Source of the DNA: Opitutales bacterium
GTDB taxonomy: Bacteria; Verrucomicrobiota; Verrucomicrobiia; Opitutales; T3Sed10-336
DNA: 36,658 nt
Assembly (NCBI GenBank): GCA_022565335.1
Contig: JAIUMY010000024.1
Location: 1 to 36,658 of the forward strand
Direction: 5' to 3'
Shown: positions 1 through 7,285 of the stretch, in pieces
Layout of the letters: each line of letters begins with the position of its first letter
Position numbering within the stretch: position 1 is the first letter of the stretch
The notes under the pieces: model-generated
What the model saw: only the letters and a program-made list of their open reading frames with translations
Told to the model about the DNA's origin: nothing
Databases searched by the model: none
Position numbers and translations under genes: made by a program

Positions 1-142
1 CAATGTGAATTTGATAACCAGAAAAGCATACGGATATCGGACTTTCAATGCGTTGGAAACATCTCTTTATCATAACCTTGGAAATCTCCCAGAGCCAAAA
101 TCAACCCACAGATTTTTCTGAAGAGGCCTTTTCTATTGTCCC

Positions 143-223
143 ATGAAAACGCCCCCTTTCCCTCCTTTCAAGGTCTGCCCAGGGGCCTTTCGGTTCTACT
201 CCGAAACTTTCCGTCCCCAATGA
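143..223 (+). other. possible 26-codon leader ORF upstream of the sigma factor
   Basis: An ATG at 143 opens a 26-codon frame rich in Pro and Phe. It ends in a TGA at 221-223 that overlaps the preferred sigma-factor ATG (220-222) as ATGA. This is the arrangement of translationally coupled genes, so the frame could be a leader peptide. I see no convincing ribosome binding site before it, and an overlap of this kind can arise by chance. Coding status is unproven. Confidence 0.2.
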
Positions 224-771
224 TCCAAACGAACGATGACGACGACGAAATCCAATGGATTCACGCAGCGCAAAACGGCGATGAATCCGCTTTCCGCAGC
301 CTCTTTGACCGCTACTACGAAGTGGTATTCCGGGTACTCTATCGCCTCGCGGGAAACCAGCAGGACGCCGAGGATCTGGTACAGGAAGCCTTTGTCAAAG
401 CGGCCCGGCGCTTGCCGGGGTTTCGCGGGGAGGCCTCCTTTAAAAACTGGCTCTGCCGCATTGCCGTCAACGCAGCCCGGGATTGGTTCCGCAAATGTCA
501 GCGTCGTCCCGCGACAGCAGACGCCCGGGAGGACCAACCCTCTTCCCTTCAGCAAATGGCCGCGCCTCGCAGGGACACCACCCACGATCTCCTGCATGAC
601 AGCCTTGGCCAACTCAAGGAAAAGGAACGCCAGGCCTTGGTGCTCACCTATTTTGAAGGATTCAACCACGCCGAAGCCGCCGAAGTTCTCAGTTGTGCCG
701 AATCCACCGTCTCCTGGCATATTCACCAGGCAAAACAGAAATTAAAGGAAATTCTCTCTCATCATGTCTGA
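220..771 (+). CDS. ECF RNA polymerase sigma factor (sigma-70 family, RpoE-like)
   Basis: This 183-residue protein would direct RNA polymerase to a dedicated promoter set. Sigma-2 spans about residues 15-85 and contains DAEDLVQEAF followed by FRGEASFKNWLCRIAVNAARD, the usual ECF core-binding and -10 recognition helix. Sigma-4 spans about 120-175 and carries LTYFEGFNHAEAAEVL and STVSWHIHQAKQKLK, the helix-turn-helix. An in-frame TTG at 136 would add 28 residues without domain similarity, so the ATG at 220 is preferred. The stop overlaps the next gene by 8 nt, which suggests coupling to a membrane protein that may be its anti-sigma factor. Family assignment is firm. The signal it answers is not visible. 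Confidence 0.93.
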   Translation: MIQTNDDDDEIQWIHAAQNGDESAFRSLFDRYYEVVFRVLYRLAGNQQDAEDLVQEAFVKAARRLPGFRGEASFKNWLCRIAVNAARDWFRKCQRRPATADAREDQPSSLQQMAAPRRDTTHDLLHDSLGQLKEKERQALVLTYFEGFNHAEAAEVLSCAESTVSWHIHQAKQKLKEILSHHV

Positions 772-1423
772 CCGCGATCCCCAACTCCCCCTCCCCTCTG
801 AGCCGCCACCCAAGCCTTCCCAGGAAGCACGGGAACGCGCCTGGCAGGCCGCACGGACCGCTTTTCAGGAATCCTGTCCAAAGCCTTCCCGCAAAATCTC
901 CTTTTCCCTCTTTCCCGCCCTGACCCTGGCTGCCGCCGCCTGCCTCGCCTTGGTCCTGGGAGGTTGGCTGTGGTGGACCTCCGAACAAGCCTCCTCACAA
1001 GCCCTCGTAGAACAACCACGGAAACCCTCGGCACCAGAAAGCTCAAAAGAAGAATTTGCTACTCTGGAGGAACCAACCATGGCCACTCGGATTCTGGAAG
1101 AACTTCACGCCCTCTTCCCGGGACAGTTGGCCGCCTACATCTCCACACCGGAAAAATCCGAAATTGTTACTGCGGAGCAGTCCTCCACCTATTCCTCGCA
1201 ACCGGTTTTGGTGGAGCTGCGCACCGCCTCCTCCACCCTGCGAATCGTCAGCTTCTCCGGACAAACCATCACCACCAAAGTGGATGACAAGGAGTATTCC
1301 CTGGAGTTTCTGATCACCGGAGAGGGTCATTTGATCATCGCCGGTGACGACTTCCATTGGCACAGCGCCGACTCCGAGGATCAATCCTCCTCCCCCTTCA
1401 CCATCGATAGCACCATCCTCTGA
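764..1423 (+). CDS. single-span membrane protein, possible anti-sigma factor
   Basis: The protein has 219 residues. Residues 1-45 are hydrophilic, Pro-rich and presumably cytoplasmic. A strong hydrophobic segment (about 47-70, FPALTLAAAACLALVLGGWLW) follows, and then about 150 mostly polar residues, presumably periplasmic. No zinc-binding anti-sigma motif is seen. The gene begins inside the sigma-factor gene (8-nt overlap). That position and the one-span topology are typical of ECF anti-sigma factors, but the assignment rests on context alone. The C-terminal half (ELHALFPGQLAAYIS, then alternating strand-like segments) looks like a small folded periplasmic domain that I do not recognise. Confidence 0.75.
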   Translation: MSDRDPQLPLPSEPPPKPSQEARERAWQAARTAFQESCPKPSRKISFSLFPALTLAAAACLALVLGGWLWWTSEQASSQALVEQPRKPSAPESSKEEFATLEEPTMATRILEELHALFPGQLAAYISTPEKSEIVTAEQSSTYSSQPVLVELRTASSTLRIVSFSGQTITTKVDDKEYSLEFLITGEGHLIIAGDDFHWHSADSEDQSSSPFTIDSTIL

Positions 1424-1438
1424 CGTCCCTTCGCTCCC

Positions 1439-2281
1439 GTGACTTCTTTTCGTCCATTCATTCCAGCATTTTTGCTACTGATCGGCTCCGGTCCCTTCGG
1501 GCTGCCCGATGAGCCAGTTGACGCCGGAACCTGGCACGTACAATGGGCAGACTCTCCGGGAGATGCGTATCAGCATTTTTATGGCAACCGGGAAACCTCT
1601 CTAAACCTCCTCCTCTGGACCGATCCTCGCTGGAGCTACGACCTCCGTCTCAATCTCCACCAAAGGGGAGGAAAACTCACCGTCCCCCATACCTTGCCAA
1701 GCGAGCAACGATCACTGAGCATTGCCGAAGAAGAATCATTCGGCACCTTCCATACGATTCGATGGGACGCACCCGAAGTCAAAGGCCGCACCGAAGTCAT
1801 CCTTCGCCTGGAAGGAGAAAGACGGCAGGGCGAGACCCGGGAAACCTTGCCCGCCCGGACCTTGTCGCTGGTCCTGTACCCCACCGTGAAAGGTACGCCT
1901 CTGGCCAGCCTCGCCAAGAAAGGGTTCGTGGTCGTCCCGGCCCCCGAGCTTCAGGATTGGTCTTCCCTGCTACACCGCTATGGAGCGACCGTGCAAGAAA
2001 CTCCCCCCAGAGACCTGGACCCGCAAAAGCTGATTTATCTGGCCACCACCCATAGTGATTGGCCGGAATCCTCACCACGGTCCCACCTCATTTTAATCCT
2101 ACCGCCCGACAAGGGGCACCGGGAAACCATTTATTTCGCTGGTCCCGGGCAACCCACCCAAGCGGTCCTTCGCCTTCCACTGGAACACCGGAAAGACGCT
2201 CACCCGCTTTTTTTTGAAAACCTCCAAAGCCTCTTCCGCGCAGTGGAAACCTCACGTCCCCCCAAAGAATTATTGCGCTAA
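1439..2281 (+). CDS. exported protein of unknown function
   Basis: This is a 280-residue frame starting with GTG, 15 nt after the preceding stop. The N-terminus (FIPAFLLLIGSGPFGLPDEP) resembles a short signal peptide, so the product is probably periplasmic. The rest is rich in charged and aromatic residues with no cysteines or membrane spans and no motif I can name. Its place between the putative anti-sigma protein and the CsgG-like protein suggests it belongs to the same envelope-related regulon. The frame is open throughout and closely spaced with its neighbours, which supports a real gene. The function is unknown. Confidence 0.7.
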   Translation: MTSFRPFIPAFLLLIGSGPFGLPDEPVDAGTWHVQWADSPGDAYQHFYGNRETSLNLLLWTDPRWSYDLRLNLHQRGGKLTVPHTLPSEQRSLSIAEEESFGTFHTIRWDAPEVKGRTEVILRLEGERRQGETRETLPARTLSLVLYPTVKGTPLASLAKKGFVVVPAPELQDWSSLLHRYGATVQETPPRDLDPQKLIYLATTHSDWPESSPRSHLILILPPDKGHRETIYFAGPGQPTQAVLRLPLEHRKDAHPLFFENLQSLFRAVETSRPPKELLR

Positions 2282-2312
2282 CCCAATCAATCAACCCAAC
2301 AAAACGATCATT

Positions 2313-3260
2313 ATGAATAAAACACTGAAACTCTTCCTCAGCGGACTTACGCTTCTCCTGTGCCACAGTGTTCCCGTCTCGGCGGAAGAACGCTCTCCGG
2401 CCCTGACCACGGCCGTGCTGGACTTCTCCTCCAACCTTCCGGAAAAACCCGGACTCGGAGCGGAATTTGCCGACCTCTTGCAGGTTTATCTTTCCCTCGA
2501 GGACAATCTCCGCCTGGTAGAGCGGAGCCAATTGGAAACCATTATGAGTGAACAGGAACTGAGCCTTTCCGGAACCCTTTCCCCGGACCATGCTGCCCGG
2601 ATCGGTCAATTGTCGGGCGCTCAGGTATTGGTCACCGGACGCATATTCTCGCCGAACGAACAGCAAGTTTTTTTGGTAGCCCGCATTATCGGCACCGAAA
2701 CCGGGCGGGTCTTCGGGGAAATGGTGCAAATTCCCGCACCGGCAGAGGAGGTCAACGATGCCGCCATGGAACTCGCCGGACAAATCGCCAGCACCATCAG
2801 GCAAAGAGCCTCGGAGTTGGTGGCGGAAGTGGAAACCGAAGAGCAACGCTTGGATCGCCTCCGTGCCTATTTGCCTGCCGAAGGTGATCTGCCCACGGTA
2901 AAAGTGAATATCCCCGAAGAACATTTCGGACAGTTCATCCCCGATCCCGCAGCGGAAACCGAAATCAAGCGAACCCTTCAGCAGTTAGGCTACCAACTGG
3001 TGGATGAAGGCGCTGACTGGACCATCACCGGTGAGGCTTTCAGTGAATTCGGTTCCCGCCGGGGCAATCTAATTTCCTGCATGGCACGGGTTGAAATCCG
3101 CCTGCAGCCCCACTCTCGCCTAAACCGCGAAGGCCACTTGGTGGAGCGGCAAACCAGCTCGGGGGTTGCCCTCGGAGAGAATGTCGCCGCCAAGAACGCC
3201 CTGCAAAATGCAGGTTTCGTTCTGGTCGAAAGAATCGTCCCCCTTCTGGTAGTGAGGTAG
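2313..3260 (+). CDS. exported CsgG/LpoB/FlgO-type envelope protein
   Basis: The protein has 315 residues from the ATG at 2313. An earlier in-frame ATG at 2214 lies inside the previous gene and would bury the signal peptide. Residues 1-25 (LKLFLSGLTLLLCHSVPVSA) form a clear signal peptide. Residues 30-150 show the CsgG-like pattern: an AVLDFSS opening strand, then LVERSQLETIMSEQELSLSG, then IGQLSGAQVLVTGRIF. Members of this fold act at the outer membrane in export, lipoprotein assembly or activation of cell-wall synthases. The C-terminal half (after about 200) has a second alpha/beta domain with WTITGEAFSEFG. No lipobox cysteine is present. It is the last gene of the sigma-factor operon and is followed by a strong terminator. 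Confidence 0.72.
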   Translation: MNKTLKLFLSGLTLLLCHSVPVSAEERSPALTTAVLDFSSNLPEKPGLGAEFADLLQVYLSLEDNLRLVERSQLETIMSEQELSLSGTLSPDHAARIGQLSGAQVLVTGRIFSPNEQQVFLVARIIGTETGRVFGEMVQIPAPAEEVNDAAMELAGQIASTIRQRASELVAEVETEEQRLDRLRAYLPAEGDLPTVKVNIPEEHFGQFIPDPAAETEIKRTLQQLGYQLVDEGADWTITGEAFSEFGSRRGNLISCMARVEIRLQPHSRLNREGHLVERQTSSGVALGENVAAKNALQNAGFVLVERIVPLLVVR

Positions 3261-3277
3261 TAGATAGGGCACGAAAC

Positions 3278-3314
3278 AGCCGCACCAGGGATTCCTGGTG
3301 CGGCTTATTTTTTT
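3278..3314 (+). terminator. rho-independent terminator of the sigma-factor operon
   Basis: A perfect 12-bp stem, AGCCGCACCAGG (3278-3289) pairing with CCTGGTGCGGCT (3294-3305), closes a GATT loop. It is followed by TATTTTTTT on the + strand. It lies 18 nt after the stop of the CsgG-like gene. Confidence 0.92.
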
Positions 3315-3609
3315 AAAGCCAACCCATCCTAAATTCCGCAGGTTAAGAACTTGATCCAAACTATGTACACGCTTCGTCATTCGACGGCGAAGCCGTCCTT
3401 GGAATGCGGTAAGCTCTTGACGCTTTCTCCAGGCGCAGCCTGCTGCGGCGTTATCCGCCAAAGGGTTCGACAACAGGTTGCCGCTGTACAATGCGCCGGT
3501 CGGCTTCGCCGTCGAAGAGAGAACCCTACCCTACAAATAGAATCCAATTCTTCAATTTTGGAATTTATTATCAAAGCACAAAGGTTCTCCCCTTATTACT
3601 TGCAGCCTC
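3315..3609. other. non-coding, hairpin-rich spacer downstream of the transposase gene
   Basis: I find no credible gene in this stretch between two converging genes. It contains a long inverted repeat (3381-3515, listed separately), a short palindrome CGCAGC-CT-GCTGCG at 3434-3447, and an A/T-rich tail at 3540-3600 next to the 3' end of the transposase gene. Open frames across it are low-complexity shadows. Confidence 0.6.
3381..3515. repeat. 15-bp inverted repeat with nested hairpins (REP-like)
   Basis: TCGACGGCGAAGCCG (3381-3395) is repeated exactly inverted at 3501-3515. If the next three bases are included, 17 of 18 match. The left arm is itself a hairpin (GACGGC-GAA-GCCGTC, 3383-3397). 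The right arm holds CGGC-TTC-GCCG (3501-3511). The palindrome at 3434-3447 sits between them. Paired imperfect hairpins beside a RAYT transposase gene resemble REP/BIME elements. Membership in such a family is an inference. Confidence 0.55.
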
Positions 3610-4572
3610 TCACTTCCGATAGCTTTTCTGCCCCGCTACCAGACCTGGATAGATTTCTCCTGAGCCCTTTTGCTGTCCCCAAAAATTCCTATTTATTTTC
3701 CCAACATACTCCCCGCTGCCCAGAACCACTCCCTTCACCAGTGCAGGCAAGAAATTCAGCCATTTCCCACCGTCCATGTTTACTCGATGCGATAAAAGTT
3801 CCGCAATCTCCTCCTTCGCCCCATCGCCGCCGGCCTGCCCCAATAATAGCATCCGGTACTCCCGCAACACCTCCTTCCCCCACTCATCCCCTCGCAATCC
3901 CCGCAAAATGTCCACCAGCCGCGCCTTCGGCTCACCCTCCATCTCTCCTTCCCCATACCCGCTAAAGGCATAATCACGCGGATCCTCCACCAAACCCGCA
4001 CGCACCGGATTCAGATCGATATACGCCGCCATCACCAGCAATGCTGTCCCACTCCCCTGCACCAGCACACTCTTAAAACGGTCACTCCATAGCGGTCCAT
4101 ACCGGTCATGATTGGCATTGTACCAAATGCTCACCTGTTGCTTGTAAATCTTCACAAACGCCGACAAATCATGCATCCGTGAACGCAGACTCAAGCGCAT
4201 CTTCTCCGCCTCCTCACCTCCGTCCTTCAAGGTTCGCTCCACCTGTTCCGGAGTATTCGGCGCATACTTGCGCGCCCGCTCGCTCTTGCGCAGTACCCCA
4301 TCCTCCCCGTGCAACATCCGGTACCGACGCAACAACTCCTCATCGTCCAGCTTAATCCCACTCCCATCCGGCACCTCTACCAGCACATGGAAGTGATTGC
4401 CCATCAGGCAATAGGTCAAAATCTTCACCCCACAAAATCCTGCCACCTTAAACAGCATCCGCCGCATCACCTCTTTCTCCTCTTCCGAGAAAAAGATATC
4501 CCCGTTCACCGTCCGAGACATCACATGATACAACGCCCGCTGACCTTTTATCTTTAATCGTTCCTTGCGCAT
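3610..4572 (-). CDS. RAYT/IS200-like HUH transposase (Y1_Tnp superfamily)
   Basis: The protein has 320 residues from the ATG at 4572. REP-associated tyrosine transposases cut and rejoin single-stranded DNA at hairpin sequences. The HUH metal-binding motif is in LMGNHFHVLVEV, preceded by YHVMSRTVNGDIFF, the usual N-terminal strand. The downstream block IYKQQVSIWYNANHDRYG contains candidate catalytic tyrosines, and GPLWSDRFKSVLV plus AAYIDLNPVRAGLVEDP are family hallmarks. The C-terminus extends about 100 residues beyond the core, as in many RAYTs. A TTG at 4602 would add ten residues read from a poly-T tract, and I prefer the ATG. No partner gene is present. It is about 60% identical by eye to the second copy at 36294, so the two are not a recent duplication. 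Confidence 0.9.
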   Translation of the reverse strand: MRKERLKIKGQRALYHVMSRTVNGDIFFSEEEKEVMRRMLFKVAGFCGVKILTYCLMGNHFHVLVEVPDGSGIKLDDEELLRRYRMLHGEDGVLRKSERARKYAPNTPEQVERTLKDGGEEAEKMRLSLRSRMHDLSAFVKIYKQQVSIWYNANHDRYGPLWSDRFKSVLVQGSGTALLVMAAYIDLNPVRAGLVEDPRDYAFSGYGEGEMEGEPKARLVDILRGLRGDEWGKEVLREYRMLLLGQAGGDGAKEEIAELLSHRVNMDGGKWLNFLPALVKGVVLGSGEYVGKINRNFWGQQKGSGEIYPGLVAGQKSYRK

Positions 4573-4653
4573 ACCTCCAAAAAAAAACCAAAAATCCGTC
4601 AACAGTCAAGGGTCAAATCCTAAATTTATTTATAGAGTCTGTCCCTTAAATAT
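4573..4653 (-). repeat. 5' cis region of the RAYT gene with three TTGACNN repeats
   Basis: Read on the - strand upstream of the transposase start, the region carries AAGGGACAG (about 4648-4640). It then has three head-to-tail 7-mers, TTGACCC-TTGACTG-TTGACGG (4616-4596), then a T-rich tract with nine consecutive T, then GGAGGT directly abutting the ATG. AAGGG can pair with the CCCTT inside the repeat block. The second RAYT gene has a comparable TTGACG, T-rich tract and GGGGGT before its ATG. The AGGGACAG and CCCTTGACT pieces recur at 15012-15029. This looks like a family cis-element. Its role as transposase target or promoter is inferred. Confidence 0.5.
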
Positions 4654-4661
4654 TTCGTTGT

Positions 4662-4689
4662 CAATAAACGGCCCGAAGGCCGTTTATTG
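4662..4689. repeat. perfect 12-bp hairpin, possible weak terminator
   Basis: CAATAAACGGCC (4662-4673) pairs perfectly with GGCCGTTTATTG (4678-4689) around CGAA. On the - strand the loop reads TTCG closed by C-G, an extra-stable tetraloop. It lies 8 nt beyond the stop of the surface-repeat gene (- strand), so it could end or stabilise that transcript. No U-tract follows on either strand, so classical termination is uncertain. It could instead mark the outer border of the transposase unit. Confidence 0.55.
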
Positions 4690-4697
4690 GGGATTCT

Positions 4698-5270
4698 TTA
4701 GAAGGAGAAGTTTACAAAGGGGAAGAAATAAAGGGGGTCGCCGGAGGCGTTGATGTTGGCCAGGCCGATTTGGAGACCGTGGAGATTTTCAGCGTAGTTG
4801 ACCACGCCGAACTGCAACCCACGCATGTCCGCAGCGCTGTTGTAGAACCCGGTTTGCAGACCTTTGAATTCACTATGGGCGAAATTCACCACCCCGGACT
4901 GCCAACCGACCATGTCGCCTCGTTGGATGTTGATGAAACCGCCTTTGAGACCGGTGAAGTCACCGTAGACATCAGTGTAAAGGCCAGTTTGCCAGCCGAC
5001 CATGTCGCCTTCGACAATGCTGCCAATGAAATTCCAACTAATGCCGACCTGATCGCCGCGAGTCCTGCCGAGCCCGATGAAACCAAGGTCAACACCTTTG
5101 ACGTCTTGATTGATCGCATAGAATACATTCAAACGAACACCGGTGATACTGGTGTTTTCATCATGAATCTGGACAGGATGAAAGAGAGCGGCTTCGAAGC
5201 CTTTTTCGGACCCGGAGACCGGGACTGATAGAAGAAATGGAACCAGGAGTAAGGTAAGGATTTTTTTCAT
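4698..5270 (-). CDS. exported surface-repeat protein (G-x-Q-x-G repeats)
   Basis: The protein has 190 residues with a clear signal peptide (1-21, KKILTLLLVPFLLSVPVSGS). From about residue 80 to 175 it carries imperfect repeats of about 18-20 residues of the form D-M-x-G-W/L-Q-x-G-x-x-N, for example DMVGWQTGLYTD, DMVGWQSGVVNFA, EFKGLQTGFYNSA, DMRGLQFGVVNYA and NLHGLQIGLANIN. Short repeats of this type occur in bacterial surface proteins (the LA_2272 surface-repeat class is the nearest I know) and probably build a beta-rich outer-membrane fold. The final residue is Phe (FVNFSF), as in many outer-membrane barrels. An exact TTGACA lies upstream (5307-5302, - strand), but no good -10 follows. The function is unknown. 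Confidence 0.8.
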   Translation of the reverse strand: MKKILTLLLVPFLLSVPVSGSEKGFEAALFHPVQIHDENTSITGVRLNVFYAINQDVKGVDLGFIGLGRTRGDQVGISWNFIGSIVEGDMVGWQTGLYTDVYGDFTGLKGGFINIQRGDMVGWQSGVVNFAHSEFKGLQTGFYNSAADMRGLQFGVVNYAENLHGLQIGLANINASGDPLYFFPFVNFSF

Positions 5271-5355
5271 ATGAGTCTAACCATGGGACCCAAGAAAATT
5301 ATGTCAATTCATTTTTAGGTATTCTCGTTTTTTGGACTCCTTTTAAAAGGGCGTT

Positions 5356-7185
5356 TTAGCCTTTTTCCGAGAGTCGGCGGTCAAGATCGAACGCGGCCGA
5401 AATCATGGCAAGGTGGGTGAAAGCCTGGGGCACATTGCCCAGAAATTCTCCCCGTGGCCCCAATTGCTCGGAAAACAATCCCAAAGGACTGGCATACCCT
5501 AGCATTTTTTCAAAGAGATACCGTGCTTTGGGGAGATCCCCGCTGCGGGAAATACATTCGACCAACCAAAAGGAACAAATAGAGAACGTCCCCTCTCCGC
5601 CCTCCAACTCGTCGGAAAAAGCTTCTCCCACCCGATAACGATAAACCAGGGAGTCCTCGACGAGGTCATTCACGATAGCTTGCAGCGTTGACTGCCACTG
5701 CGGGTCCTCGGGACTTATAAAACGGACCAAGGGCATGATAAGGGAGGAGGCATCGAGAGCCTTTGCTCCTTTGAATTGTACAAAGGCGCGACGATCTTCA
5801 TTCCAAAACTTCTGAAAAACGGATTGATAAATTTCATCCCGGCAAGATCTCCATTTTTCCAAAGGAGCCGGCAATCCTCTTTTATTGGCAAGACGGATCG
5901 CCCGGTCCAAGGCAACCCAGCACATGACCCGGGAAAAGAGAAATTCGCGATTCCCACTACGCACTTCCCAAATACTCGCATCCGGGTCCGACCAATGTTG
6001 CAGAACAAAATCCACCATTTTGTGAACGCCTTGCCAGAGTCGGTGGGAAATTTGCGGTCCGTACTTATCGAACAAATAAACCGCGTCCATCAGTTCGCCA
6101 AAAACATCCAACTGTCTTTGGGAATGATTGGTGGAGCCGATCCGCACGGGCTGCGATTTTTGATACCCCTCGAAATGGGTCAGTTGGGTTTCGCCGGAAA
6201 GGGCTTGCCCATCCAAACAAAACATTGTTTCCCAATCACTTTCCCCGTCCCATTCGTCGATTCGTTTCTGCAACCACTGCATAAACCCGTTGGCTTCCTC
6301 AGTGTAACCGAGGCGGAGAAAAGCATAGGTAGTGAAGGAGGCATCGCGGGACCATGTATAGCGGTAGTCCCAATTCCGCTCACCACCGATCTCGTTGGGA
6401 AAACCGAAGCATGGGGCGGCAAGGATGGACCCATGTTCACGGGAGGTTAGCAGTTTGAGCGCTAAAGCGGAGCGGTGAACAGCCTCGCGCCACCGACCAT
6501 CATACGAACAACGGCTTATCCATTTGCGCCAATAGTCGGAAGTCTTTTTAAATGACTCAATGGAATAGCCCTGGTCCCTTACCGGAAGACGACCCTCCTC
6601 AGGTGCTTCTTGCATGACAAAGGTAATTTTCTCGCCCGCCTTGAGACAAAACTCAGCGTAGCCGACACCATCTTTAATGGCCAAACCAGTGGTTCCTTGC
6701 AGGAGAATCCGTAAGCCATCGGATTCTTCGGTATGAAAGATCAAGGCCTGGTCATTTTCCTTGGTGACTCGATGGGAGGTCCTCCCATAATTGAACGCTG
6801 GCTGAAAGTGCATTCGAAAAGAAACTTCGCCATGCACACATTTTACGCGTCGAACTAAAGCTTGCTCATGAGGATCGTCTTGGTCCACCACCATATAATT
6901 GGAAATTTCGGCAATACCCTCCTGGGAAAGAAAGCGCGCCAAAAGAATGTTGGTATCGGGCAGATACAGCTTCTTTTCCCGAAAATCATCCAACAACGGT
7001 TCAATCTGCCAACGTCCCCCTTTCTTGCGGTCGACATGAGCCGCAAAGAGGGAGGGTGAATCAAAATGAGGAAAGCAAAGATACTCCAAAGACCCTCCGT
7101 TACCCACCAAGGCAACTGTCCAGAGGTCGCCGATAATGCCGTAATCTTCGATGGGGGGATAGGGGTCTGGGTCGGGGTTATGCAT
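5356..7185 (-). CDS. glycoside hydrolase family 15 protein (glucoamylase/trehalase-like)
   Basis: The protein has 609 residues and no signal peptide, so it is cytoplasmic. An N-terminal beta-sandwich (about 1-230, beginning PIEDYGIIGD and GSLEYLCFPHFDSPSLF) precedes an (alpha/alpha)6 catalytic barrel. GH15 landmarks are NWDYRYTWSRD (271-281), SIWEVRSG with E407 as likely general acid, and LFSEQLGPRGEFLGNVPQAF with E573 as likely general base. The length and the two-domain layout match the bacterial GH15 group that includes trehalases and glucoamylases acting on alpha-linked glucosides. The exact substrate (trehalose, maltodextrin or another alpha-glucan) cannot be told from sequence. It sits alone, with 85 nt to the next gene downstream and 100 nt to cinA upstream. 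Confidence 0.9.
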   Translation of the reverse strand: MHNPDPDPYPPIEDYGIIGDLWTVALVGNGGSLEYLCFPHFDSPSLFAAHVDRKKGGRWQIEPLLDDFREKKLYLPDTNILLARFLSQEGIAEISNYMVVDQDDPHEQALVRRVKCVHGEVSFRMHFQPAFNYGRTSHRVTKENDQALIFHTEESDGLRILLQGTTGLAIKDGVGYAEFCLKAGEKITFVMQEAPEEGRLPVRDQGYSIESFKKTSDYWRKWISRCSYDGRWREAVHRSALALKLLTSREHGSILAAPCFGFPNEIGGERNWDYRYTWSRDASFTTYAFLRLGYTEEANGFMQWLQKRIDEWDGESDWETMFCLDGQALSGETQLTHFEGYQKSQPVRIGSTNHSQRQLDVFGELMDAVYLFDKYGPQISHRLWQGVHKMVDFVLQHWSDPDASIWEVRSGNREFLFSRVMCWVALDRAIRLANKRGLPAPLEKWRSCRDEIYQSVFQKFWNEDRRAFVQFKGAKALDASSLIMPLVRFISPEDPQWQSTLQAIVNDLVEDSLVYRYRVGEAFSDELEGGEGTFSICSFWLVECISRSGDLPKARYLFEKMLGYASPLGLFSEQLGPRGEFLGNVPQAFTHLAMISAAFDLDRRLSEKG

Positions 7186-7285
7186 AGCCTTAATCCTACC
7201 TCAGGGAGCGGAAATGGCAATGCTGGGATGGTTCTTTAACGAACGAAAAGAACTAACGATGAAAAGCGAGGGGATACCCAAGCGA

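Noticed and set aside
3351-3965. 204-codon + strand frame across the hairpin spacer and the transposase 3' end
   Set aside because: It runs through the inverted repeat and then through antisense of the RAYT gene, giving a Pro/Ser-rich low-complexity product.
4573-4602. N-terminal extension of the first RAYT from a TTG at 4602
   Set aside because: The added residues come from the poly-T tract, and the matching leader of the second copy is in a different frame, so the tract is probably not coding.
5776-6450. 224-codon + strand frame opposite the GH15 gene
   Set aside because: Antisense to conserved GH15 motifs and without a plausible start signal.
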